DNA of 9,996 nucleotides from an uncultured Bacilli bacterium. GTDB lineage: Bacteria; Bacillota_I; Bacilli_A; RF39; UBA660. Positions within the stretch are counted from its first letter, which is position 1. Every line of letters starts with the position of its first letter. The stretch is from positions 1 to 9,996 of the forward strand of contig CALVVC010000034.1 of the NCBI GenBank assembly GCA_944363755.1, written 5' to 3'. Both the position numbers and the translations under genes were made by a program. The notes under the pieces were generated by a model. It saw only the letters and a list, made by a program, of their open reading frames with translations, was not told the DNA's origin and made no database searches. Of this stretch, positions 1-5,517 are shown one piece after another.

Positions 1-1
1 A

Positions 2-892
2 GATGAATGGGTACCTAGTTTTCCAAAACACTTACAACTTAATCAAGTTTTAGGCTTTAAACCATGTAAATATGCTCATATTGCACCTCTTACTAAAAAA
101 GAAGATGGTAAAATACGTAAGTTTAGTAAGAGAAAAGATCCAGAGTTTGCAGTTAGTTACTATGAAGAAGCAGGTATTCCAAAAGATGGTGTAAGACTAT
201 ATCTTGCAACGCTTGCTAATACTAACTTTGAAGAGTGGTATTTACAAAATAAAGATAAATCTATAGAAGACTTTAAATTCTCATTTAAGAAGATGCCTAC
301 AGGTGGAACACTTTTTGATATAGAGAAGTTAAATAATATATGTAGAACTTATTTTTCAAGAATTAGTGCTGATACGATTTATAATGATGCTCTAAACTAT
401 TATAAAAAATATGATGAAGAGTTTTATGATTTAATGGTTAAAGATAAAGATAAGTTAATTTCATTCTTAAATATAGAACGCGATAGTAAAAGACCTCGTA
501 AAGATATTGCAACATATAAAGATATAAAAGTAGAAAGTGCTTATATATTTAATGACTTATTTTATAAAAATAGGGAAGAATCTTATAAAGATATAGATGA
601 TAATATTGATTATGATGTTATTAATAAATATATAGAGATATATAGTGATTATAATAGCGAAGATGAATGGTATAATGCTATTAAAGTGCTTGCAGAAGAA
701 ATGGGTTATGCTCCTAGTGTAAAGATGTATAAAGAAGATTCATCTTTATATAAAGGACATATTGGTGATGTTTGTGAGATGATTAGACACTTGCTTACAG
801 GTAGAGTTAAGACTCCTAATTTATATCAATTATTAAAAATTATCGGAATAGATGAATTTAAAAATAGAGTAGAGTTTTATAAAGTTAAGTAA
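2..892 (+). CDS. gltX: Glutamate--tRNA ligase (GluRS), 3' part; 5' end outside the window
   Basis: The open frame enters at base 2 and gives 296 residues to a TAA at 890-892. An ATG at 293 is internal, because family similarity continues well upstream of it. GluRS is a class I aminoacyl-tRNA synthetase that charges tRNA-Glu with glutamate in the cytoplasm. Seen here are HLQLNQVLGFKPCKYAH near visible residues 10-26, the class I KMSKS-type loop as KFSKR (40-44) followed by KDPE, then FEEWYLQN and the helical C-terminal anticodon-binding part ending in LLKIIGIDEF. The KxSKRKDPE form is typical of clostridial-type bacterial GluRS. The Rossmann catalytic core with the HIGH motif lies before the window. 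Phe at the second position of the KMSKS loop is slightly unusual. A terminator hairpin overlaps the stop codon, so the transcription unit ends here. A tRNA-Glu gene lies 2 kb away, possibly by chance. Confidence 0.93.
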   Translation, partial: DEWVPSFPKHLQLNQVLGFKPCKYAHIAPLTKKEDGKIRKFSKRKDPEFAVSYYEEAGIPKDGVRLYLATLANTNFEEWYLQNKDKSIEDFKFSFKKMPTGGTLFDIEKLNNICRTYFSRISADTIYNDALNYYKKYDEEFYDLMVKDKDKLISFLNIERDSKRPRKDIATYKDIKVESAYIFNDLFYKNREESYKDIDDNIDYDVINKYIEIYSDYNSEDEWYNAIKVLAEEMGYAPSVKMYKEDSSLYKGHIGDVCEMIRHLLTGRVKTPNLYQLLKIIGIDEFKNRVEFYKVK

Positions 893-907
893 TAACTTAA
901 CTTTTTT
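881..907 (+). terminator. Rho-independent terminator overlapping the gltX stop codon
   Basis: AAAGTTAAGT (881-890) pairs perfectly with ACTTAACTTT (895-904) around a 4-nt loop, and a run of T covers 902-907. The stem includes the last codons and the first base of the TAA stop. It has only two G-C pairs, which is normal for such an AT-rich genome. Confidence 0.75.
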
Positions 908-913
908 CTTTAG

Positions 914-946
914 TATTAAAATTCTTTTAATAGATATACTATTAAA
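914..946 (+). promoter_or_regulatory. Overlapping inverted repeats just upstream of the pepC-like gene
   Basis: TATTAAAA (914-921) can pair with TTTTAATA (925-932). The same middle arm, as TTTAATAG (926-933), can instead pair with CTATTAAA (939-946), which ends directly before the Shine-Dalgarno AAAGGATGGTGAT of the gene at 960. TATACT (935-940) in the second loop is a possible -10 box, but no good -35 is visible. The arrangement could be an operator or a leader with two alternative hairpins. The AT-rich background makes chance repeats fairly likely. Confidence 0.35.
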
Positions 947-959
947 GGATGGTGATAAT

Positions 960-2267
960 ATGGAATTAAAAAGAGAAATACTTGATGAGATTAGTAATAA
1001 CTATATACAAGGAGTTGAAAATAAAACTGTAAGATGTGCTTTATTTAATAATAGTATTAGAAATATTATGAGAAATAAAGAAAGAGAAGGAGACTTGTTA
1101 TTTAATTTTTCTCTTAATCTTGATACTTTGAAAGTTACAAATCAAGAAAATGCTAATAATTCTTTTATATATGCAGGATGTAATGTATTAAGAGAGTTTA
1201 TTTGTAAAAAATATAATTTAGAGAATTTTGAGATTTCACAAAGTTATATAGCTTTTTATGATAAATTAGAAAAATGTAATTATATAATGGATAGTTTAGT
1301 AGAACTTAAAGACTGTGATATTGATGATAGAGAAAGATATTTTTTATTAACTAAAGGTGTTCAAGATGGGGGAGTTTGGGGATTTTTTTCTAATATTGTT
1401 AATAAATATGGTTTTGTACCTAAAAGTGTGATGAGTGATACTTATCAAAGTCTTAATCCATGTGAAATGAACTATTTACTTAATAGGAAACTTAGACAAT
1501 TTAATGCTAGATTACTTACTAGTAATGAGAATCTTGATTATTTAAAAAGTTTATTTTTAGATGATATTTATAAAATACTAGCTTGTTGTTATGGTATTCC
1601 TCCTAAACAGTTTGATTTTGAATACACAGATAAAGATAAAAAATATCATATTATTAAAGGAATAACTCCTTTAGAGTTTTATCATGAATATACGGATATA
1701 AATATAAACGATTATATATGTATTACTAATATACCTACTAAAGATAAACCATTTAATAGAACATATACTGTTAAGTATTTACAAAATGTTATAGAAGAAA
1801 AAATGCCTATATTTTTAAATTTTCCTATTGATGAGTTAAAAAGTCTTGTGATAAAACAACTACAAGCGAGGGAAGTAGTTTTTATAGGATGTGACTATAA
1901 GAAAACTTTAGATGTAAAAGATGGAGTATTTGATGATAAGAGTTTTAATTATTATGATACCTTTAAGACAGATTTTTATATGAGCAAGGAAGAAACACTT
2001 GACAATTATGAAAGTTCAATGAATCATGCTATGGTAGTTACAGGAGTAAATTTAGAAGATAACAACCCAACTAAATGGAAATTAGAAAATAGTTGGGGAG
2101 AGGATGTAGGTAATAAAGGATATTTCATCGCTAGTGATTCTTGGTTTGATAAATATGTATATCAAGTAGTTATTAATAAAAAATATTTATCTAAAGAACA
2201 ATTGGAAGAATTAAAACTTACACCAATTGAATTAAAAGCATGGGATCCAATGGGTACATTGGTATAG
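960..2267 (+). CDS. PepC/bleomycin-hydrolase-like protein (peptidase family C1B) with catalytic Cys replaced by Ser
   Basis: This 435-aa protein has the full length of aminopeptidase C, a cytoplasmic papain-fold cysteine aminopeptidase that forms a hexameric barrel in studied members. Family hallmarks are clear: FSLNLDTLKVTNQ (50-62), YIAFYDKLEKCNY, QDGGVWGFFSNIVNKYGFVPKSVM, catalytic His356 in NHAMVVTGV, catalytic Asn377 in WKLENSWGE, and the C-terminal arm KAWDPMG, a usual PepC ending. The oxyanion Gln62 is present. The expected active-site stretch of the type QSGRCWMFAALN reads ENANNSFIYAGCN, so the nucleophilic Cys is Ser68 (codon TCT, 1161-1163) and the following Trp is Phe. Cys74 is six residues downstream and is not the nucleophile position. 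The protein is probably not a normal cysteine peptidase; it may be a pseudoenzyme or have a changed chemistry. The ATG at 960 follows AAAGGATGGTGAT. A 167-aa gene lies 50 nt downstream. Confidence 0.88.
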   Translation: MELKREILDEISNNYIQGVENKTVRCALFNNSIRNIMRNKEREGDLLFNFSLNLDTLKVTNQENANNSFIYAGCNVLREFICKKYNLENFEISQSYIAFYDKLEKCNYIMDSLVELKDCDIDDRERYFLLTKGVQDGGVWGFFSNIVNKYGFVPKSVMSDTYQSLNPCEMNYLLNRKLRQFNARLLTSNENLDYLKSLFLDDIYKILACCYGIPPKQFDFEYTDKDKKYHIIKGITPLEFYHEYTDININDYICITNIPTKDKPFNRTYTVKYLQNVIEEKMPIFLNFPIDELKSLVIKQLQAREVVFIGCDYKKTLDVKDGVFDDKSFNYYDTFKTDFYMSKEETLDNYESSMNHAMVVTGVNLEDNNPTKWKLENSWGEDVGNKGYFIASDSWFDKYVYQVVINKKYLSKEQLEELKLTPIELKAWDPMGTLV

Positions 2268-2317
2268 CTTATTTAATATATTTGTGTTATAGTAGTGCTA
2301 AGGAAGAAGGAAGTAAT

Positions 2318-2821
2318 ATGAGAGAAGAATTAAAATATCCTATTGTTTATGCACTTCAAAAGATGACAAAAGAAGCGTATGAAAATTATAATAGTTTTGA
2401 TGAAGTGATTGGTTATATAGTATCACCTTGTTATTTGGTAGAAGAACATTTGACTTATTATGAAGATGGTACTAGTAAAAAGACATATGATGTTGTGTTT
2501 CCTAGAAGTGTAGATGGAATTTATTATGATACTATTGATAATGATTTTATACCGAAATATAATGTGTTTAATGGCTATACTAATACAACTACTGTTGACT
2601 ATATAACTTTTGATTATGAAGAAGCGATTAAAAAAAGAAATATTATGATAAAAGAAAATGTTTTTAATGGTATAAATTTATTTTTACCACTTGAACCTCT
2701 TGAAACTTATAATGATAGATGTGGTCTATATATGGAGAAAATTGAAAAATATCAACAAAGACTTAATAAAGCTGAGCCTATAGAACAAGTTAAGGAAAAA
2801 ATAAAAACACCTTTAAAGTAG
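2318..2821 (+). CDS. Unrecognised 167-aa protein downstream of the PepC-like gene
   Basis: I do not recognise the family. The ATG at 2318 is chosen because AAGGAAGAAGGAAG sits directly before it; an in-frame ATG at 2240 would overlap the upstream coding region by 28 nt and has no such site. The product is soluble, with no signal peptide or membrane segment. It is rich in Tyr, Asp and Glu, with a central part suggesting beta strands (VIGYIVSPCYLVEEHLTYY, then KKTYDVVFP) and a charged helical C-terminus (YMEKIEKYQQRLNKAEPIEQV). It shares a strand with the PepC-like gene 50 nt upstream, with no terminator between, so co-transcription is likely. The TAG stop lies inside a bidirectional terminator. 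Function unknown; a partner of the altered PepC is possible but unsupported beyond proximity. Confidence 0.75.
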   Translation: MREELKYPIVYALQKMTKEAYENYNSFDEVIGYIVSPCYLVEEHLTYYEDGTSKKTYDVVFPRSVDGIYYDTIDNDFIPKYNVFNGYTNTTTVDYITFDYEEAIKKRNIMIKENVFNGINLFLPLEPLETYNDRCGLYMEKIEKYQQRLNKAEPIEQVKEKIKTPLK

Positions 2822-2837
2822 GTGTTTAATTCATTTT
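2805..2837. terminator. Bidirectional terminator between the 167-aa gene and tRNA-Glu
   Basis: AAACACCT (2805-2812) pairs with AGGTGTTT (2820-2827) around a 7-nt loop. On the plus strand it is followed by a weak T-rich stretch ending in TTTTT near 2837, and the TAG stop of the upstream gene lies in the loop and stem. On the minus strand the same hairpin is followed by TTTTTATTTTTT, a strong U-tract about 10 nt past the 3' end of the tRNA gene. It therefore probably serves the tRNA most strongly. Confidence 0.75.
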
Positions 2838-2914
2838 TGGTAGCCTGTACGGGGTTCGAACCCGTGAATACGAGCTTGAGAGGCGCGCGTGTTAAACCAC
2901 TTCACCAACAGGCC
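2838..2914 (-). tRNA. tRNA-Glu (anticodon CUC), CCA encoded
   Basis: Read on the minus strand, the 77 nt fold as a cloverleaf. The acceptor stem is GGCCUGU with ACAGGCU (one G-U at the end), discriminator A, then encoded CCA. The D stem is GUG/CAC, and the T arm is ACGGG-UUCGAAC-CCCGU. The anticodon loop CUCUCAA places CUC at 34-36 (positions 2878-2880 on the plus strand), which reads GAG (Glu). The acceptor start GGCC, the D loop and the ACGGGUUCGA T arm match bacterial tRNA-Glu. The anticodon stem CGCGC/GCUCG contains one C-U mismatch at its centre, which is unusual. Anticodon CUC is often a second, dispensable tRNA-Glu, since a UUC isoacceptor can read GAG. Confidence 0.9.
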
Positions 2915-2932
2915 ATAAATAGTTACTACTAA

Positions 2933-2961
2933 AGTCTATCATAAAAAAATAAAAGTTGCAA
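2933..2961 (-). promoter_or_regulatory. Possible promoter of tRNA-Glu
   Basis: On the minus strand TTGCAA (2956-2961) and TAGACT (2933-2938) are 17 bp apart, which would start transcription about 12 nt before the mature tRNA. The -10 matches TATAAT at 4 of 6 positions, so support is moderate. It lies back to back with the plus-strand promoter at 2965-2993. Confidence 0.45.
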
Positions 2962-2964
2962 TAC

Positions 2965-2993
2965 TTGCAGGAAATAAAAATATATGATATAAT
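2965..2993 (+). promoter_or_regulatory. Sigma-A promoter of the 275-aa gene and tcdA
   Basis: TTGCAG (2965-2970), a 17-bp spacer and a perfect TATAAT (2988-2993) predict a start near 3000. This gives a leader of about 25 nt carrying AAAAGGTGGTG before ATG 3025. It also shows that the in-frame ATG at 2956, which lies upstream of the -10 box, is not the start codon. Confidence 0.75.
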
Positions 2994-3024
2994 ACTCTTC
3001 CTACGGGAAAAGGTGGTGTTTAAA

Positions 3025-3852
3025 ATGATAAGTTTACCATTAATGATAAATAATGTAATATTAAAAGTAAATATTAACTTTAAAGATTTAGAAATAAAAA
3101 AGAATAGATTAGATTCAGGAGCGAAAGGTATTAAAGAAAGTGATATCGTTATTGGTAAAACACATCTTAAAGCCTATGAAGATAGTAATAAGCCTATTAT
3201 TAATCCTAAAGCTATTACAGATTTTATTAGAAGAAATATTAATTATGAAAGTGAAATTGGTAACTACATTGAAGTAAATACTAAAAAGTATAAAGATAAA
3301 GATTTTTATGATACTTACATTATTCCTCTACCATCATATAAACCTAATGAAATTAATGATTATATTTATGGAACACTTGTAAATAATATTAGATTCAGTA
3401 CCCCAGATAAAATAAAGAATACAAATATCTCATTTACAAGTATTGGCTTTGATGATTTATTTAATGGAGAGTTTTATAATGTATTACTAACTTTAAAAAA
3501 TAATAATCCTAATCCTCTTTATATTAGAAATAGTTTAATAAATAGAGGATATGAAAGACAATTAGAGATACTAGATTTCTTTAATACTTTAGATTATGAC
3601 AGTAGTAAAAGTAATAATATTTTATTAGAAGAAGAATTAAATACAGTTAATGCTTTCTTTAGTGATTCTAGTAAGATAGATAGATTCCTAACAAACTATA
3701 AAGATATTGCTATTAATAATTATGATAGTTATATGTATCTAGCTACCTTAAATACTTTAGTGAATGGAAGAAATTTAGAGTGGCCAGTATTATCAGAAGA
3801 ACAACAAAAAATACTTATTAAAAAATTAAATTCAAGTGATAGAGTTGCTTAA
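3025..3852 (+). CDS. Unrecognised 275-aa protein in operon with tcdA
   Basis: I do not recognise the family. The ATG at 3025 is chosen because AAAAGGTGGTG precedes it and because a strong promoter lies inside the upstream extension of the frame. The protein is Asn- and Lys-rich with no signal peptide; its N-terminus MISLPLMINNVILKVNI is hydrophobic but reads like beta strands rather than a membrane anchor. Later parts include GDDL-like acidic loops (SIGFDDLFNGEFYNVLLTL), a segment LYIRNSLINRGYERQLEILDFFNTL that looks helical, and a C-terminus LSEEQQKILIKKLNSS. The stop is 2 nt before tcdA, so translation is probably coupled and the two share a promoter. That suggests, without proving, a link to tRNA modification or to an E1-like reaction. 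No cysteine is apparent in the translated sequence, which argues against a thiol-carrying sulfur-transfer partner. Confidence 0.8.
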   Translation: MISLPLMINNVILKVNINFKDLEIKKNRLDSGAKGIKESDIVIGKTHLKAYEDSNKPIINPKAITDFIRRNINYESEIGNYIEVNTKKYKDKDFYDTYIIPLPSYKPNEINDYIYGTLVNNIRFSTPDKIKNTNISFTSIGFDDLFNGEFYNVLLTLKNNNPNPLYIRNSLINRGYERQLEILDFFNTLDYDSSKSNNILLEEELNTVNAFFSDSSKIDRFLTNYKDIAINNYDSYMYLATLNTLVNGRNLEWPVLSEEQQKILIKKLNSSDRVA

Positions 3853-3854
3853 TT

Positions 3855-4532
3855 ATGAAGTTTACTAGATTAGAAAATTTAATAGGTAAGTTAGATAAAT
3901 TAAAAGACTCTACCATTTTAATAATTGGACTTGGTGGAGTAGGGGGATATGTTGTTGAAGCACTTGCAAGAAGTAATATTGGTAATTTAATACTTGTAGA
4001 TTATGATAAAGTAGATATTACTAATTTTAATAGACAGATAATTGCAACTACTTCTAATATAGGTAAGTATAAAGCAAATTGCTTTAAAGAAAGAATAGAT
4101 AGCATTAATGAAGATTGTAACGTTATTACTTATAATATAAAAATAGATAAAGATAATATTAAAGATATTTTTGATACAAAGATAGATTTTGTTGTAGATG
4201 CTATTGATGATGTTAAGGCTAAGAAATATATTATTGATTATTGTTTAGAAAATAACATAAATTTTATTAGTTCAATGGGAACAGGTAATAGACTTGACCC
4301 TAGTAAATTAATTATTACATCTTTAGATAAGACTTATAATGATCCATTAGCAAGAGTTATTAGAAGTAAGTTTGATAAAAATATTCAAAGAAAGATTAAA
4401 GTTTGTACTTCTTTAGAATTACCTATTAAAGTTAAAGATAAAACAGTAATAGGTTCAAATGCATTTGTACCAAGTAGTGCAGGACTTCTAATAGCAAGTT
4501 ATATTGTAAAGAAAATAAACGAGACTAAATAA
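3855..4532 (+). CDS. tcdA: TcdA/CsdL-type tRNA threonylcarbamoyladenosine dehydratase (E1-like)
   Basis: The 225-aa protein belongs to the ThiF/MoeB/E1 superfamily. TcdA uses ATP to cyclise t6A37 of ANN-decoding tRNAs to ct6A. Visible features are the nucleotide-binding GLGGVGG (25-31, starting IIGLGG), the VDYDKVDITNFNRQ stretch with Asp49, Asp51, Asn57, Asn59, Arg60 and Gln61, VVDAIDDVKAK with Asp115 and Asp118, and the TcdA-specific ISSMGTGNRLDP followed by DPLARVIR. These last motifs separate it from ThiF and MoeB, and it lacks a CxxC zinc site in the usual ThiF spacing. It is somewhat shorter than the roughly 250-270 residues of common TcdA proteins. No good Shine-Dalgarno precedes ATG 3855; it starts 2 nt after the stop of the 275-aa gene, so reinitiation or coupling is likely. 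It ends in a terminator shared with convergent lexA. Confidence 0.88.
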   Translation: MKFTRLENLIGKLDKLKDSTILIIGLGGVGGYVVEALARSNIGNLILVDYDKVDITNFNRQIIATTSNIGKYKANCFKERIDSINEDCNVITYNIKIDKDNIKDIFDTKIDFVVDAIDDVKAKKYIIDYCLENNINFISSMGTGNRLDPSKLIITSLDKTYNDPLARVIRSKFDKNIQRKIKVCTSLELPIKVKDKTVIGSNAFVPSSAGLLIASYIVKKINETK

Positions 4533-4545
4533 TTAGCCTCGTTTT
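4517..4545. terminator. Bidirectional terminator between convergent tcdA and lexA
   Basis: AACGAG (4518-4523) pairs with CTCGTT (4538-4543), followed inward by one A-C mismatch and CTAA/TTAG (4525-4528 with 4533-4536) around an ATAA loop. A T-run follows on the plus strand (4542-4545), and the minus strand reads GTTTATTTTC after the stem. The tcdA stop codon lies in the loop, and the lexA stop begins at the plus-strand edge. Confidence 0.8.
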
Positions 4546-5161
4546 AAAATTTTCTATATAGTCCAACAACTTTACCTAGTATTGTAACTTCATCAAGTAT
4601 TATAGGATCCATTGTATCATTTTCTGGTTGTAATCTAAAATAACCATTTTCTTTATAAAACGTTTTAACAGTCGCTTCGTTTTCTTTATTCATTGCAACT
4701 ACAGTTTCACCATTTCTAGCAGTACTACATCTTTCAACTATTAAGATATCTCCATCATAGATACCTACATTAATCATAGATTCACCACTAACTTTTAAAG
4801 TAAATATTTCTTTTTTATCACCAAAAAGTTCTGTAGGTAACGCAAAAGTCTCATCAGGTCTTTCTATCGCCTCAATTGGTGTTCCTGCTGTTACTTTACC
4901 AAGTAGAGGTACTTTTACAACATTATCATCGTTATCTAGATATTCATTATCAACTAATACTTCAATAGTTCTATTAGTTCCTGCTCCTTTCTTAATATAT
5001 CCTTTCTTAACAAGTTGTTTAATATGAAAATGAATAGTAGCAGGGCTAGAAAGTTTCGCTTCATCTCCTATTTCTCTAACAGTAGGAGGATATCCATTTT
5101 TTGCAATTAATTTCTTAATTATTTGTAATATATCATATTGTCTTTCTGTTAATTTCTCCAT
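4544..5161 (-). CDS. lexA: LexA, SOS-response repressor
   Basis: LexA represses SOS genes by binding operator dyads and self-cleaves when RecA filaments form after DNA damage. The 205-aa product is of normal length. An N-terminal winged helix-turn-helix (about 1-67) starts LTERQYDILQIIKKLI and contains YPPTVREIG and SPATIHFHIKQLVKKGYI. The C-terminal S24 peptidase/latent protease domain contains the scissile Ala92-Gly93 in VTAGTP, the nucleophile Ser128 in SGESM and the general base Lys166 in ATVKTF. All self-cleavage residues are therefore present and the protein should be functional. ATG 5161 is preceded on the minus strand by AAAGGAAGTG (5168-5177). The gene is divergent from a 52-aa membrane-protein gene, an arrangement like lexA-yneA of Bacillus. 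Two overlapping promoters and an SOS-box-like site lie upstream, suggesting autoregulation. Confidence 0.96.
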   Translation of the reverse strand: MEKLTERQYDILQIIKKLIAKNGYPPTVREIGDEAKLSSPATIHFHIKQLVKKGYIKKGAGTNRTIEVLVDNEYLDNDDNVVKVPLLGKVTAGTPIEAIERPDETFALPTELFGDKKEIFTLKVSGESMINVGIYDGDILIVERCSTARNGETVVAMNKENEATVKTFYKENGYFRLQPENDTMDPIILDEVTILGKVVGLYRKF

Positions 5162-5185
5162 TTAAAACACTTCCTTTCACTTATT

Positions 5186-5221
5186 TGTATATAGTTTATC
5201 ACGACATCTGTCAATTGTCAA
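5186..5221 (-). promoter_or_regulatory. Two overlapping lexA promoters
   Basis: On the minus strand the direct repeat TTGACAATTGACA provides two -35 boxes 7 bp apart (5216-5221 and 5209-5214). The first is 17 bp from TAAACT (5193-5198), and the second is 17 bp from TATACA (5186-5191). Both have ideal spacing and would start transcripts about 7 nt apart. The upstream -35 overlaps the SOS-box-like site at 5219-5232. Confidence 0.65.
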
Positions 5222-5232
5222 ACAAAACTTCG
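5219..5232. promoter_or_regulatory. Weak SOS-box-like dyad overlapping a lexA -35
   Basis: CAAAC-AAAA-CTTCG matches the Gram-positive LexA operator CGAAC-N4-GTTCG at 8 of 10 half-site positions. It covers the distal lexA -35 box, a good place for autorepression. One key inner G/C of each half-site set is changed, so the call is tentative. Confidence 0.4.
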
Positions 5233-5250
5233 AAAATTTTAAAAAAGTCA

Positions 5251-5280
5251 TTGACATAAACAGTTGTTCGATATTAAAAT
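5251..5280 (+). promoter_or_regulatory. Sigma-A promoter of the 52-aa membrane protein gene
   Basis: A perfect TTGACA (5251-5256) lies 18 bp from TAAAAT (5275-5280, 5 of 6 to consensus). The predicted start is near 5287, leaving a short leader with AAGGAGTGAT before ATG 5307. An SOS-box-like dyad fills most of the spacer, so LexA binding would block polymerase. Confidence 0.7.
5257..5270. promoter_or_regulatory. SOS box (LexA operator) in the promoter spacer
   Basis: TAAAC-AGTT-GTTCG matches CGAAC-N4-GTTCG with a perfect right half-site and 3 of 5 in the left. It sits between the -35 and -10 of the 52-aa gene, about 85-100 bp from the lexA start codon. Location and match together make it the best LexA site in this intergenic region. 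Confidence 0.65.
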
Positions 5281-5306
5281 GATATTAGAAAGAAGGAGTG
5301 ATAGAT

Positions 5307-5465
5307 ATGTTAAATTTAAGAAATATTTTAAAAACTGCAATTGGTGTTAGCCTAATTTATATGATGGCTATTATTCTTACTTTATTTATGTGCGATAGGG
5401 TTAATGAACTTGAAAGTAGCGAGGAGGAAATTATTAATAGTAGTATTGCTTTAAATTTAAAATAA
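5307..5465 (+). CDS. 52-aa single-pass membrane protein, candidate SOS-induced (YneA/SosA position)
   Basis: An ATG at 5307 behind AAGGAGTGAT (perfectly spaced) opens a 52-codon frame to TAA 5463-5465. The N-terminus MLNLRNILK carries Arg5 and Lys9. Residues about 10-29 (TAIGVSLIYMMAIILTLFMC) form one hydrophobic helix, and the remaining 23 residues are acidic and polar (DRVNELESSEEEIINS). The positive-inside rule predicts N-in, C-out. It is divergent from lexA and its promoter contains an SOS-box-like dyad. In Bacillus, Listeria and Staphylococcus this position holds yneA or sosA, small single-pass membrane proteins that inhibit cell division during SOS; those are longer, and YneA has a LysM domain that is absent here. 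I see no clear sequence match, so the function is inferred from position, topology and operator only. A toxin or other stress peptide is an alternative. Confidence 0.75.
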   Translation: MLNLRNILKTAIGVSLIYMMAIILTLFMCDRVNELESSEEEIINSSIALNLK

Positions 5466-5466
5466 T

Positions 5467-5495
5467 TTTAAATCTAACTAGTTGTATGGTACAAT
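5467..5495 (+). promoter_or_regulatory. Probable polA promoter with extended -10
   Basis: TACAAT (5490-5495) is preceded by TGG, giving an extended -10 of the TGn type, and TTTAAA (5467-5472) lies 17 bp upstream as a weak -35. The predicted start near 5502 leaves a leader of about 16 nt containing AGAGTGGTG before ATG 5518. No SOS box is seen here. Read-through from the 52-aa gene is also possible because no convincing terminator separates them. Confidence 0.55.
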
Positions 5496-5517
5496 AAATA
5501 AAGAAAGAGTGGTGCTT

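Noticed and set aside
293..892. A separate 199-aa gene starting at ATG 293
   Set aside because: The frame is open from base 2 and GluRS similarity, including the KFSKR loop, lies upstream of this ATG, so it is only the tail of gltX.
2838..2914. Reading the tRNA as tRNA-Leu(CAA)
   Set aside because: Placing CAA at 34-36 destroys the anticodon stem and there is no long variable arm; the body matches tRNA-Glu.
2956..3024. Longer start of the 275-aa gene at ATG 2956
   Set aside because: A TTGCAG-17-TATAAT promoter lies inside the extension, and ATG 3025 has the good ribosome-binding site.
5455..5473. Palindrome ATTTAAAAT-A-ATTTTAAAT as terminator of the 52-aa gene
   Set aside because: It is made only of A and T, has almost no loop and no T-run after it; in this base composition it is likely fortuitous.
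5482..5517. Longer polA start at ATG 5482
   Set aside because: It lies upstream of the proposed -10 box, has no Shine-Dalgarno, and adds 12 residues before the conserved MKKIILVDGNN start.
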